From an uncultured Eubacterium sp. (GTDB lineage: Bacteria > Bacillota > Clostridia > Lachnospirales > Lachnospiraceae): a stretch of DNA of 64,000 bases. The notes beneath the pieces are model-generated. The model saw only the letters and a list, made by a program, of their open reading frames with translations. It had not been told where the DNA came from and did no database searches. Position 1 is the stretch's first letter; every line of letters begins with the position of its first letter. The position numbers and the translations under genes were made by a program. The stretch covers positions 21,015-85,014 of the forward strand of contig NZ_CAKRAS010000003.1 in assembly GCF_934295145.1 (NCBI RefSeq), in the 5' to 3' direction. Shown piece after piece: positions 35,442 through 44,133 of this stretch.

Positions 35442-38400
35442 ATGAAAGCATATTGGAAAGATATTGTTAGAACAATTAAAAAAGAGAAAAAGCGTTTTTT
35501 TTCCATACTTTTGATTACATTTCTAGGAGTGACAATGTTTGCTGGACTCTCCGCCGGCTGCCGGGATTTGCGGGCGTCTGCGGACCGCTACTATGATGAT
35601 CAGGATCTGTATGATATCAAAGTACAGTCCACACTTGGACTTACGAATGAGGACGTTGCGGCCCTAAGTAAAGTGGATGGGATTTCAGAAGTACATGGAG
35701 CATACAGTGAAACAGCACTTGTTCAAGCAGGTGGTCTGCAACAGAAAGCGGAAGTGACGCTGCTTGACATAAATGGCCTGAGTCAGCCACGCCTGCTGAA
35801 AGGAGCGCTTCCGAAAAAGGCATCTGAGATTGCTGTCTCACAAAATTATTGCACTGATGCAGATAAAAAAATTGGAGATAAAGTTACGCTGACAGCACAG
35901 AACGCAGATACCGGGGAGAATACTTCTGCCTTAAAACAGCATGAATATACGATTACTGCAGTCATGCAGGATGCAACAGATCTGGTTGCCGATGATGGAG
36001 CGGTATCCTTCCGTTCTTCACAATCTGCAAAATATTTCTTTTATGTCACTGCGGATGCTCTGAATAATGAGGTATATTCCAGTATTGAATTACGGGTAGA
36101 AGGTGCAAAGGAATTATCTTGTTTTTCTGAAGAATATCAGAATAAAGTTGCATCAGTAAAAAAACGGATTGAAAAAGAGATAAAAACAGACCGGGAAAAG
36201 GCTCGTTATGACAAAATCGTAGGCGAGGCCACTGCTACACTGCAGGATGCAAGAGATGAAGCCGATACAAAATTTGCAGAGGCAGATGATAAAATTGCGG
36301 AAGCAAGAGCTGAACTGGAAGACGGTAAGCTTCAGTTAACATCCGGATGGAAACAGTTACAGGATGGCATTCAGCAGTTAAAACAGCAAAAACAGAAAGC
36401 TTCCGAACAATTTTTACAGGGATATATGAAAATCTCTGATGGCTATAAACAACTTACATCCGGAGAAGCACAGTTAAATGACGGAAAGGCCGAATTAAAT
36501 ACACATCAGGAGCAGTTAGAACAGGGGGAGACTGCACTCAAACAACAAAAAATGGCTGCCATGCAGGAACTTTCTGATGCAAAGGCTCAGCTTACTGCCG
36601 GAAAAGATCAGGCCACATCTGGAAAAAATCAGATTCTGACACAGATATCTGCAGTGAAGGGACAGCTTGGAACTGTATGGCCGGAATCATCCTGGAATGA
36701 TTATCAGACATCTGTGGAATCCGGTCAGACAGATGCCGCCATGCGTCAAAGCTTTCAGACAGAGCTGCAACAAACCATTGACGATATGACCGCTATACTG
36801 GATGCACAGATTGCACAGTTGGATCCGACAACTGAAGATTATGACATACAAAAAAATTCTCTGGAAAACCAGCGAACACAATTACAGCAGATTCCGAATG
36901 GAATGTCAGTGCTTGAGACACAATATGAAACTGTGCAAGGGACACTGCTTCAGTTAGAAGCGCAGGAAGCAGTGCTTCAGGAAAAACAGCAGGAGGCAGC
37001 GCAGCAATTTTCTGATTCAGAAACTCAACTTGCAGCACAAAAGCAGCAGCTTCAGTCTGCAGTCCAGCAATTAAGCGCACAGGAACAAAAACTCATAAGC
37101 GCCAGACAAGAACTGGATGCAGGTCTTGCTGAACTAAGAGCACAGGAACAAAATGCCAATGCACAGTTTGCTAAGGCGGACAGGGAGATTCAGGCGAATA
37201 CGGAAAAGCTGAATCAGTCGCAGAAAGAATTAGAAGATGGGACCGCTGAACTGGAAGAACAGATGCTGACATTAGAGGAAGAGCGTACAAAGGCATATGA
37301 TGAGATTGCGAATGCCCAGGCAGATATTGATGCTATTGACATGGCGAAATGGTATGTGCAGGACCGCAGTTCCATCGGCAGTTATTCCACGATTCAAAGT
37401 GATGCGGATTCCATTGAAACCATCGGCAATGTATTTCCGATTTTATTTCTGTCAGTAGCTATTCTGATCAGTCTGACCACCATTACGCGTCTGGTGGAAG
37501 AAGAGCGTGGACAGATTGGTATTTACAAAGCATTGGGTTTTTCAGACACTCATGTCTATGGAAAATATTTGATTTATACACTGTCTGCATGCATCTGCGG
37601 TGGATTGTTGGGAGATATCGGTGGATTTATCCTGCTGCCCAAATTTCTGTTTATCGTGTTTGAAGTCATGTATAAGATTCCATCCTACCTGTTTTTGTTC
37701 CATTGGGGCTACGGTATCAGTGGTATTTTACTGTTTGCGGCAGGTATGTTAATCGCAGCGGTTTGTGCATGCCACAGTGAACTGCGCCAGTGTCCGGCAG
37801 CGTTGATGCGCCCGAAGGCACCAAAAGCCGGATCCAGGGTATTTTTAGAAAAAATCCCATTTTTGTGGAAGCGTCTCTCTTTCCTGAATAAGGTAACATT
37901 CCGAAACCTGTTTCGTTATAAAAAGCGTCTGATCATGACCATCAGTGGAATCTTAGGCTGTACCGCACTTCTTGTAGTCGGTATGGCAATTAAAAATTCC
38001 GTTACGGATTTGATGCCAAAGCAATATAATCATATTTATCGCTACGATCTGATGGCAGTTGTGATGTCTGATGATTATGGCACCTTTACAGATCAGATTG
38101 ATTCAGATTCCAATATTTCTGACTATCTTGGCCTTCAAATGGATACGGTACAGGTCAGAAATACAGCACATACGATGGAAGAAACAGTTCCTTTGTATGT
38201 TATTCCAGATGATGCGTCCATCACGGACTACATTAATCTGGAAGGTTTGGATGGCAAAGAAGAAGAACTGGATGATGAGGATATTTTTGTAACACAGAAT
38301 CTATCAGAAGTTATGGGATTTACCACTGGGGATACCATAGAAATTCAAAATAGTACGATGGAAGAATCTTCTTTCTCTGTGGTTGGTATTTTACATAATT

Positions 38401-39005
38401 ATCTTGGAAATGCGATCTATATGCGGCAGAGCAGATACGAAGAACTCCTGGGAGATTATGCTCCAAATACAGTGCTGGCACACTTATCTGACACATGTAA
38501 AGATCCGGTATCTTATGCGGATACGCTCTCCAGAGAGAGTGATGTGGTATCCTGCAACAGTGTACAGGCTATGCGGGATGAATTTTCAAAATCCTTTAGT
38601 CTGATCAACTGTGTAGTTGTTTTGGTAACAGCTCTGGCGGCAGGACTTGCTTTTGTTGTACTGTTTACTCTGGCGACCACAAATATTTCCGAACGGGAGC
38701 GAGAACTTGCAACGATTAAAGTACTTGGCTTTTTTGATAAGGAAGTTCACATGTATGTTAATAAAGAGACCCTGATTCTTACAGTAATCGGTATCCTGCT
38801 CGGCCTTCCGGTAGGCAGATTTTTCAGTGGTATGCTGACCAGCGTATTGAAAATGCCTTCTATATATTTTGCAGTTTCGATACATCCAATTACCTACCTG
38901 TTTGCAGGCGGTATGACATTCCTTTTTGCCTTGGCGGTAGATCTGATCACAAACCATCTGCTGGATAAGATTAATATGGTGGATGCGCTCAAGAGCGTTG
39001 AATAA
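35442..39005 (+). CDS. FtsX-domain ABC permease with very large extracytoplasmic coiled coil
   Basis: The 1187-residue membrane protein has one N-terminal helix (about residues 17-38), a large outside region, an FtsX domain (helices about 665-780), a second MacB-like outside region (about 830-1050) and a final FtsX domain (helices about 1060-1175). Residues about 240-640 form a long coiled coil with recurring QL-x-DG and LEQGE-type units, similar in style to YhgE/Pip. It forms a complex with the preceding ATPase. Likely roles are envelope stress response, peptide resistance or mechanical signalling to wall enzymes; no substrate can be inferred. Confidence 0.88.
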   Translation: MKAYWKDIVRTIKKEKKRFFSILLITFLGVTMFAGLSAGCRDLRASADRYYDDQDLYDIKVQSTLGLTNEDVAALSKVDGISEVHGAYSETALVQAGGLQQKAEVTLLDINGLSQPRLLKGALPKKASEIAVSQNYCTDADKKIGDKVTLTAQNADTGENTSALKQHEYTITAVMQDATDLVADDGAVSFRSSQSAKYFFYVTADALNNEVYSSIELRVEGAKELSCFSEEYQNKVASVKKRIEKEIKTDREKARYDKIVGEATATLQDARDEADTKFAEADDKIAEARAELEDGKLQLTSGWKQLQDGIQQLKQQKQKASEQFLQGYMKISDGYKQLTSGEAQLNDGKAELNTHQEQLEQGETALKQQKMAAMQELSDAKAQLTAGKDQATSGKNQILTQISAVKGQLGTVWPESSWNDYQTSVESGQTDAAMRQSFQTELQQTIDDMTAILDAQIAQLDPTTEDYDIQKNSLENQRTQLQQIPNGMSVLETQYETVQGTLLQLEAQEAVLQEKQQEAAQQFSDSETQLAAQKQQLQSAVQQLSAQEQKLISARQELDAGLAELRAQEQNANAQFAKADREIQANTEKLNQSQKELEDGTAELEEQMLTLEEERTKAYDEIANAQADIDAIDMAKWYVQDRSSIGSYSTIQSDADSIETIGNVFPILFLSVAILISLTTITRLVEEERGQIGIYKALGFSDTHVYGKYLIYTLSACICGGLLGDIGGFILLPKFLFIVFEVMYKIPSYLFLFHWGYGISGILLFAAGMLIAAVCACHSELRQCPAALMRPKAPKAGSRVFLEKIPFLWKRLSFLNKVTFRNLFRYKKRLIMTISGILGCTALLVVGMAIKNSVTDLMPKQYNHIYRYDLMAVVMSDDYGTFTDQIDSDSNISDYLGLQMDTVQVRNTAHTMEETVPLYVIPDDASITDYINLEGLDGKEEELDDEDIFVTQNLSEVMGFTTGDTIEIQNSTMEESSFSVVGILHNYLGNAIYMRQSRYEELLGDYAPNTVLAHLSDTCKDPVSYADTLSRESDVVSCNSVQAMRDEFSKSFSLINCVVVLVTALAAGLAFVVLFTLATTNISERERELATIKVLGFFDKEVHMYVNKETLILTVIGILLGLPVGRFFSGMLTSVLKMPSIYFAVSIHPITYLFAGGMTFLFALAVDLITNHLLDKINMVDALKSVE

Positions 39006-39128
39006 TAAAAAAAAGCGCAGTTCACTATGTCATTTGCAAAAGAGTTCGCATGTGAACGATACTTCCTGAACTTTGTTCAAGAAGATTAGAATCGATTAAA
39101 CTTTAAAACTGAATAAGAAATCATTGGT

Positions 39129-39157
39129 AAAAGCGTCATGAAATATTGACGCTTTTT
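39129..39157 (+). terminator. Intrinsic terminator after the ABC permease
   Basis: AAAAGCGTCA (39129-39138) and TGACGCTTTT (39147-39156) form a perfect 10-bp stem with an 8-base loop and a T-run. The 3' arm overlaps a -35 box for the next operon. Confidence 0.85.
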
Positions 39158-39175
39158 ACTGTCTTATGCTAGAAT
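39146..39175 (+). promoter_or_regulatory. Promoter embedded in the preceding terminator
   Basis: TTGACG (39146-39151) and TAGAAT (39170-39175) are 18 bases apart. The -35 box is part of the terminator 3' arm. Confidence 0.5.
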
Positions 39176-39258
39176 GGAAAATTGTGCAGGAAACAGAATT
39201 CCCTGCATATCTTGAAAACGGTGAAAAATGGAAAAGAAAAAAGAATAGGAACAACAGA

Positions 39259-41130
39259 ATGAATAATAAACTTGCGTTAAAAGACGAAATTTTACTGACC
39301 ATTGATAAACCTGCCAGATATATCGGAAATGAAGTGAACATGGTCTGTAAAAATCCGGAAGATGTGAAGATACGTGTCGCTTTTGCATTCCCAGATGTAT
39401 ATGAAATTGGTATGTCTCATCTTGGTATTCAGATTTTATATCATCAGTTTAATCTCCGGGAGGATGTATACTGTGAGCGTGTCTATTCTCCGTGGCCGGA
39501 TCTGCATAAAATTATGAAGGAACAGCAGATTCCGCTTTTTGCACTGGAGACCCAGGATCCGATCAAAAACTTTGATTTTTTATGTATGACCCTGCAGTAC
39601 GAACTTTGCTATCCGAATATCCTTCAGATTCTGGACCTTGGTCAGATACCATTAAAATCTGTACAGCGGACAGATAATATGCCAATTGTCATCGGCGGCG
39701 GCCCATGTGCTTACAATCCAGAACCGATCGCTGACTTTTTTGATATTTTCTATATTGGAGAAGGCGAAACCGTATATGATGATCTGTTTGATCTGTATGA
39801 GCAGATGAAAGAGAATGGCTGTTATACTCGTCACGATTTTCTACATGAAGCAGCAAAAATTCCGGGACTGTATGTACCGTCTCTTTATGAAGTATCCTAT
39901 AAAGAGGATGGCACTATCGCAGAGTTTCACCCGATGTATAACGATATCCCGCGTGTGATTCAGCGTCAGGTCGTGGAAAATATGTCAGAATCTGTCTATC
40001 CGGACAAGCCGCTGGTACCATTTATCAAAGTGACACAGGATCGTGTCGTACTTGAAATACAACGTGGTTGTATCCGTGGCTGCCGTTTCTGTCAGGCTGG
40101 TATGGTTTACCGCCCGCTGCGGGAACGCAGCCTTGAAATGTTAAAAGAAAAGGCTTATCAGATGCTGACAAGCACCGGACACGAGGAAATATCCTTAAGT
40201 TCTTTAAGTTCCAGTGATTACACCTGTCTGGAAGAACTTTTAACCTTTCTAATCGATGAATTCAAAGACAAAGGGGTAAATATTTCTCTGCCATCTCTGC
40301 GAATCGATGCTTTCTCTCTGGATGTAATGAGTAAAGTACAGGATATTCGAAAGAGTAGTCTGACATTTGCGCCGGAAGCCGGTTCCCAGCGTCTGCGTGA
40401 TGTCATCAACAAAGGTCTGACAAAGGAAAATATCCTGCATGGCGCAGGACTTGCCTTTGAAGGTGGATGGAATAAAGTAAAACTGTATTTTATGCTTGGA
40501 CAGCCGACAGAAACAGTGGAAGATATGAAGGCCATTGGTGAACTTGCAGAAGAGATTGCGGAACGCTATTATGAGATTCCGAAAGATCAGCGCAACGGTA
40601 AATGCCAGATCACCGTAAGTACTTCTTTCTTTGTACCGAAACCATTTACGCCATTCCAGTGGAGCCCGATGTGCACAAAGGATGAGTTTCTTGGTCGTGC
40701 AAAAATCGTAAATGAGACGATCAAATCTCAGTTAAACAAAAAAAGTATTAAGTATAACTGGCATGAAGCAGATGTAACCATGATTGAGGGGATTCTTGCC
40801 AGAGGTGACCGCCGTCTATGTGATGCTTTGATCCGTGTCTATGAGAAAGATGGCATTTTTGCCGCTTGGTCTGAATTTTTCGATGATCAGATCTGGCAGG
40901 ATGCCTTTAGCGAAGAAAATATTGATACAGATTTCTACACCACTCGTGTCCGCGGCGAAGACGAGATCTTTCCATGGGATTTTATCGATGCAGGCGTAAC
41001 AAAAAACTTCCTGCTGCGTGAATGGCATGCGGCAAATGCAGAGACGGTAACACCAAACTGCCGCCAGAAATGCGCCGGCTGCGGAGCAATGAAATACAAA
41101 GGAGGCGTATGCTATGAGAATCAGAATTAA
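39259..41130 (+). CDS. B12-binding-type radical SAM protein (TIGR03960 family)
   Basis: The 623-residue protein has an N-terminal cobalamin-binding-like domain (AFPDVYEIGMSHLGIQILYH, VIGGGPCAYNPEPIADFFD) and a radical-SAM domain with CIRGCRFCQAGMVYRP. It ends in a cysteine-rich tail (CRQKCAGCGAMKYKGGVC). AGGA is 8 bases before the ATG at 39259; an upstream in-frame ATG would start in the promoter. It overlaps by 17 bases the gene for its usual companion, the TIGR03936 protein, and precedes RNase G. The pair is widespread in Clostridia; function is unproven, and RNA modification or ribosome assembly is a guess from context. Confidence 0.9.
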   Translation: MNNKLALKDEILLTIDKPARYIGNEVNMVCKNPEDVKIRVAFAFPDVYEIGMSHLGIQILYHQFNLREDVYCERVYSPWPDLHKIMKEQQIPLFALETQDPIKNFDFLCMTLQYELCYPNILQILDLGQIPLKSVQRTDNMPIVIGGGPCAYNPEPIADFFDIFYIGEGETVYDDLFDLYEQMKENGCYTRHDFLHEAAKIPGLYVPSLYEVSYKEDGTIAEFHPMYNDIPRVIQRQVVENMSESVYPDKPLVPFIKVTQDRVVLEIQRGCIRGCRFCQAGMVYRPLRERSLEMLKEKAYQMLTSTGHEEISLSSLSSSDYTCLEELLTFLIDEFKDKGVNISLPSLRIDAFSLDVMSKVQDIRKSSLTFAPEAGSQRLRDVINKGLTKENILHGAGLAFEGGWNKVKLYFMLGQPTETVEDMKAIGELAEEIAERYYEIPKDQRNGKCQITVSTSFFVPKPFTPFQWSPMCTKDEFLGRAKIVNETIKSQLNKKSIKYNWHEADVTMIEGILARGDRRLCDALIRVYEKDGIFAAWSEFFDDQIWQDAFSEENIDTDFYTTRVRGEDEIFPWDFIDAGVTKNFLLREWHAANAETVTPNCRQKCAGCGAMKYKGGVCYENQN

Positions 41131-41833
41131 ATTCCGTAAATATGGTGTCATGCGTTTTATCGGGCATCTGGATATCATGCGTTATTTTCAGAAAGCTATG
41201 CGCCGTGCCAATATCGATATTGCCTATTCAGAAGGATTTTCCCCGCATCAGATTATGTCCTTTGCGGCTCCTCTTGGCGTAGGCATTACCAGTGACGGTG
41301 AGTATCTGGATATTGAGGTACATTCCACAAAATCTACCGATAAATCCATAGATGCACTGAATGCGGTTATGGTGGATGGTATTGAAATTACAGAATATGT
41401 TGCTCTGCGTCAGGATGCAAAAAAAGCGATGACTTCCGTAGCGGCAGCAGATTATATTGTTTATTTCAAAAAGCAGGTTGATTTCACACTGGAAGAACTG
41501 AAAGAAAAAATCCTTCAGTATTACGAGGAACGGGAAACCATTGAAGTGACAAAGCAGACGAAAAAAAGTGAGCGTGTCATTGATATCAAACCACTGATCT
41601 ACCAGTTCGCCCCATGTGATTTGGAGGAACTTGGATGGCATGGATTTTTCCTGCGGCTTTCTACCGGAAGTACCGATAATATCAAACCGGAACTGGTATT
41701 ACAGGATTTTTATCAGTATTTTGGAAAAACTTATGATCCGTTTAATATGCAGATCCACAGAGTGGAAACCTATGAGCGTACAGAAGAAGGATTAAGACCG
41801 CTGTATCAGGCAGGTGACAACATTGAATCATAA
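41114..41833 (+). CDS. TIGR03936 radical-SAM-associated protein (DUF2344)
   Basis: The 239-residue protein has the family N-terminus RIKFRKYGVMRFIGHLDIMRYFQKAMRRA and IAYSEGFSPHQIMSFAAPLGVGI. There are no radical-SAM cysteines. It overlaps the previous gene by 17 bases and the RNase G gene by 20, so the three are co-translated. The family nearly always accompanies TIGR03960 and may be its accessory subunit (inference from context). Confidence 0.9.
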   Translation: MRIRIKFRKYGVMRFIGHLDIMRYFQKAMRRANIDIAYSEGFSPHQIMSFAAPLGVGITSDGEYLDIEVHSTKSTDKSIDALNAVMVDGIEITEYVALRQDAKKAMTSVAAADYIVYFKKQVDFTLEELKEKILQYYEERETIEVTKQTKKSERVIDIKPLIYQFAPCDLEELGWHGFFLRLSTGSTDNIKPELVLQDFYQYFGKTYDPFNMQIHRVETYERTEEGLRPLYQAGDNIES

Positions 41834-43019
41834 AGTCATTATCACAGATACGACTATCTGTGGCAGTCAGGTACGCATGTGTGCTACGGTATCAGAACGC
41901 CGTCTGCTGGAAGTACGCTGCCGGAAACTCGGTCAGGAATCCATTCTTGGAAATATCTATGTGGGGCGGGTACAAAAAATCGTACCGAGCATTCAGGCTG
42001 CTTTTATAGAAATCAAGCCCGGACTTTGCTGCTACTATTCCATGGCAGAAAAAGCGGAACCGATTTTTGCAAAAAAGATTTCCGCAAAAAAACTGGTTCA
42101 AGGAGAGGAACTATTGGTTCAGTTGACGCGGGAGAGTGTAAAAACAAAAGCACCGACCGTATCCGGCAATCTGAACCTGACTGGCCGTTATCTGGTTCTG
42201 ACCAGTGGGGACTGCAGAATGGGTTTTTCATCAAAGCTGACAAAACCGGAAAAAGAGCAGCTTGGCGCGTTGCTGGAGCCGGAATGGGATGGTTCTTTTG
42301 GCATTATTGTCCGCACGAATGCCAGAGATGTGTCTGCGGATGTGCTGATTGCAGAACTGCATCAGTTAAAAGACCGGCTGCAGACCATCTGTCATACGGC
42401 ATCCATGCGCACCTGTTTTTCCTGTGTCAGCCGTACACCGGAAAGCTACATGACCTATCTGCAAAACAGTTATCAAGATGGTTTTACGGAAATTCTGACC
42501 GATCTGCCGGATGTTTATAAGGAAGTACGGCAGCAGCAGGAAATGGATCCTTCTTTTGCACAGATCCCTCTTCGGCTATACGAGGATAAATTGCTTCCAC
42601 TGGCTGCACTTTATAATCTGAACAAACAGACGGAGGATGCCTTGCAGAAAAGAGTCTGGCTGAAATCCGGCGGTTATCTCGTGATCGAGCCGACAGAAGC
42701 ACTGACCGTTGTGGATGTCAATACCGGAAAAAGTGTGACAAAAAAAGACCGGCAAGAGCATTTTCTGAAGATCAATCTGGAAGCGGCCAAAGAAACTGCC
42801 GCACAACTGCGTCTTAGAAACATTTCCGGAATTGTGATCATTGACTTTATCAATCTGGAACAGGAAGAAGACCGGCAAACGGTTATGGAGTATCTGCGAC
42901 GGTATGTCCGGGAAGATTCTGTACCGGTTCAGGTCGTTGATATGACCAGATTGAATCTCGTGGAACTTACGAGAAAAAAAGTTGAAAAAAGTTTGGCAGA
43001 ACAGTTGACAGAACAGTAA
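41814..43019 (+). CDS. rng: Ribonuclease E/G family protein, short form
   Basis: The 401-residue endoribonuclease has an S1-like part (ILGNIYVGRVQKIVPSIQAAFIEI) and the RNase E/G catalytic core with metal-binding aspartates in LTVVDVNTGKSV and GIVIIDFINLE. It ends VELTRKKVEKSLAEQ, just where E. coli RNase G and E continue to a CPxC zinc-link, so that element and the small domain are missing. The start is GTG 41814 or TTG 41823; both overlap the upstream gene. It precedes the L21-L27 operon, as in many Firmicutes. Confidence 0.92.
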   Translation: MTTLNHKVIITDTTICGSQVRMCATVSERRLLEVRCRKLGQESILGNIYVGRVQKIVPSIQAAFIEIKPGLCCYYSMAEKAEPIFAKKISAKKLVQGEELLVQLTRESVKTKAPTVSGNLNLTGRYLVLTSGDCRMGFSSKLTKPEKEQLGALLEPEWDGSFGIIVRTNARDVSADVLIAELHQLKDRLQTICHTASMRTCFSCVSRTPESYMTYLQNSYQDGFTEILTDLPDVYKEVRQQQEMDPSFAQIPLRLYEDKLLPLAALYNLNKQTEDALQKRVWLKSGGYLVIEPTEALTVVDVNTGKSVTKKDRQEHFLKINLEAAKETAAQLRLRNISGIVIIDFINLEQEEDRQTVMEYLRRYVREDSVPVQVVDMTRLNLVELTRKKVEKSLAEQLTEQ

Positions 43020-43033
43020 CATTCTGATATTAT
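43005..43033 (+). promoter_or_regulatory. Promoter of the rplU-prp-rpmA operon
   Basis: TTGACA (43005-43010) and TATTAT (43028-43033) with 17 bases between lie across the end of the RNase G gene. Confidence 0.75.
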
Positions 43034-43039
43034 ACAAAA

Positions 43040-43117
43040 GATGCCGCACAATGAGGTACAAGACTGCATATTATGCAACACCGAAATTGGCGAGTAATGA
43101 TAAATAGGAGGTGCCAT
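43040..43117 (+). ncRNA. Probable L21 leader RNA
   Basis: The untranslated leader between promoter and rplU contains conserved-looking blocks (GAGGTACAAGACTGCAT, then CACCGAAATTGGCGAG), and GTGCC near the start codon region could pair upstream. An autoregulatory L21 leader is known upstream of rplU in Firmicutes. Assignment rests on position and recollection of the family, not a model search. Confidence 0.5.
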
Positions 43118-43426
43118 ATGTACGCAATTATAGCAACAGGTGGTAAACAGTACAAAGTTTCTGAAGGCGATATCATTACCATTGAAAAGCTTGGTGTAGA
43201 AGCTGGTGAGACAGTAACTTTCGATCAGGTATTAGCAGTGAATGACGGAAGTCTGAAAATCGGTAACCCGACTGTTGAGAACGCTACCGTAGAAGCATCC
43301 GTTGTAGCTAACGGACGTGCAAAAAAAGTAATCGTTTACAAATATAAAAGAAAAACCGGTTACCATAAGAAAAACGGACACAGACAGTACTTTACCAAAG
43401 TTAAAATCGAAAAGATTAATGGTTAA
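43118..43426 (+). CDS. rplU: Ribosomal protein bL21
   Basis: The 102-residue protein is a 50S subunit component that binds 23S rRNA. It starts MYAIIATGGKQYKVSEGDII and ends with GHRQYFTKVKIEKI, including YKRKTGYHKKNGHRQ. AGGAGG is 6 bases before the ATG at 43118. First gene of the L21-Prp-L27 unit. Confidence 0.97.
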   Translation: MYAIIATGGKQYKVSEGDIITIEKLGVEAGETVTFDQVLAVNDGSLKIGNPTVENATVEASVVANGRAKKVIVYKYKRKTGYHKKNGHRQYFTKVKIEKING

Positions 43427-43444
43427 TTGAAAAGGTAACATGTG

Positions 43445-43768
43445 ATGGTAAAAATAACAGTTTACCAGAACCATGATCAGCAGTTTGTTGGTTTTGATTG
43501 TTTGGGACATGCAGAATATTCCGATGAAAATGACATCGTGTGTGCTGCTGTATCCGCAATGACGATCAACTGCATGAATTCTATTGAGACATTTACCGAT
43601 ACACTGTTTTATTGCGACAGCAATGAAGCGGACGGAATGATATCTTTTCGAATTACAGAAAACAATGGAGCAGATGCACAGCTTTTGCTGAAATCGCTGG
43701 TTTTAGGTTTAGAGGACATGGAGAGTAACTACGAAGAATATATTGATTTGATCTTCGAGGAGGTGTAA
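43445..43768 (+). CDS. prp: Ribosomal-processing cysteine protease Prp
   Basis: Prp removes the N-terminal extension of L27, an essential step in Firmicutes that carry it. The 107-residue protein has the catalytic pair His22 and Cys33 in GHAEYSDENDIVCAAVSAM, matching the H22/C34 pair of the Staphylococcus enzyme. It sits between rplU and rpmA as expected. The ATG at 43445 or an adjoining GTG at 43442 may be used. Confidence 0.95.
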   Translation: MVKITVYQNHDQQFVGFDCLGHAEYSDENDIVCAAVSAMTINCMNSIETFTDTLFYCDSNEADGMISFRITENNGADAQLLLKSLVLGLEDMESNYEEYIDLIFEEV

Positions 43769-43773
43769 GAAAC

Positions 43774-44064
43774 ATGATGAACATGAATCTTCAGTTCTTT
43801 GCTCATAAAAAAGGTGTAGGTTCTACAAAGAACGGCCGTGATTCCGAATCCAAAAGATTAGGAGCAAAAAGAGCAGACGGACAGTTTGTAAAAGCTGGAA
43901 ACATTTTATACAGACAGCGTGGTACTAAGATTCACCCAGGCGTGAACGTAGGTATCGGCGGAGATGATACATTATTTGCAAAAGTAGATGGTGTATTAAG
44001 ATTCGAGAGAAAAGGAAGAGACAAAAAACAGGCTTCCGTTTATCCAGTAGCAACGAACGAATAA
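43774..44064 (+). CDS. rpmA: Ribosomal protein bL27 with Prp-cleaved leader
   Basis: The 96-residue protein begins MMNMNLQFFAHKKGVGSTKN. Cleavage by Prp after the second Phe would expose AHKKG, the mature N-terminus that reaches the peptidyl-transferase centre. The leader NLQFF is the classical Prp recognition motif, and the protease gene lies directly upstream. GAGGAGG precedes the start. A terminator follows. Confidence 0.97.
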   Translation: MMNMNLQFFAHKKGVGSTKNGRDSESKRLGAKRADGQFVKAGNILYRQRGTKIHPGVNVGIGGDDTLFAKVDGVLRFERKGRDKKQASVYPVATNE

Positions 44065-44074
44065 TGAAACCATC

Positions 44075-44109
44075 AATAGACTCGACTTTCATAGCCGGGT
44101 CTATTTTCT
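44075..44109 (+). terminator. Intrinsic terminator after rpmA
   Basis: AATAGACTCG (44075-44084) pairs with CGGGTCTATT (44096-44105, one G-T pair), followed by a short T-run. It may be partial, since obg lies 25 bases downstream. Confidence 0.7.
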
Positions 44110-44133
44110 ACTATAAAAAAGGAAAAGAAAATT

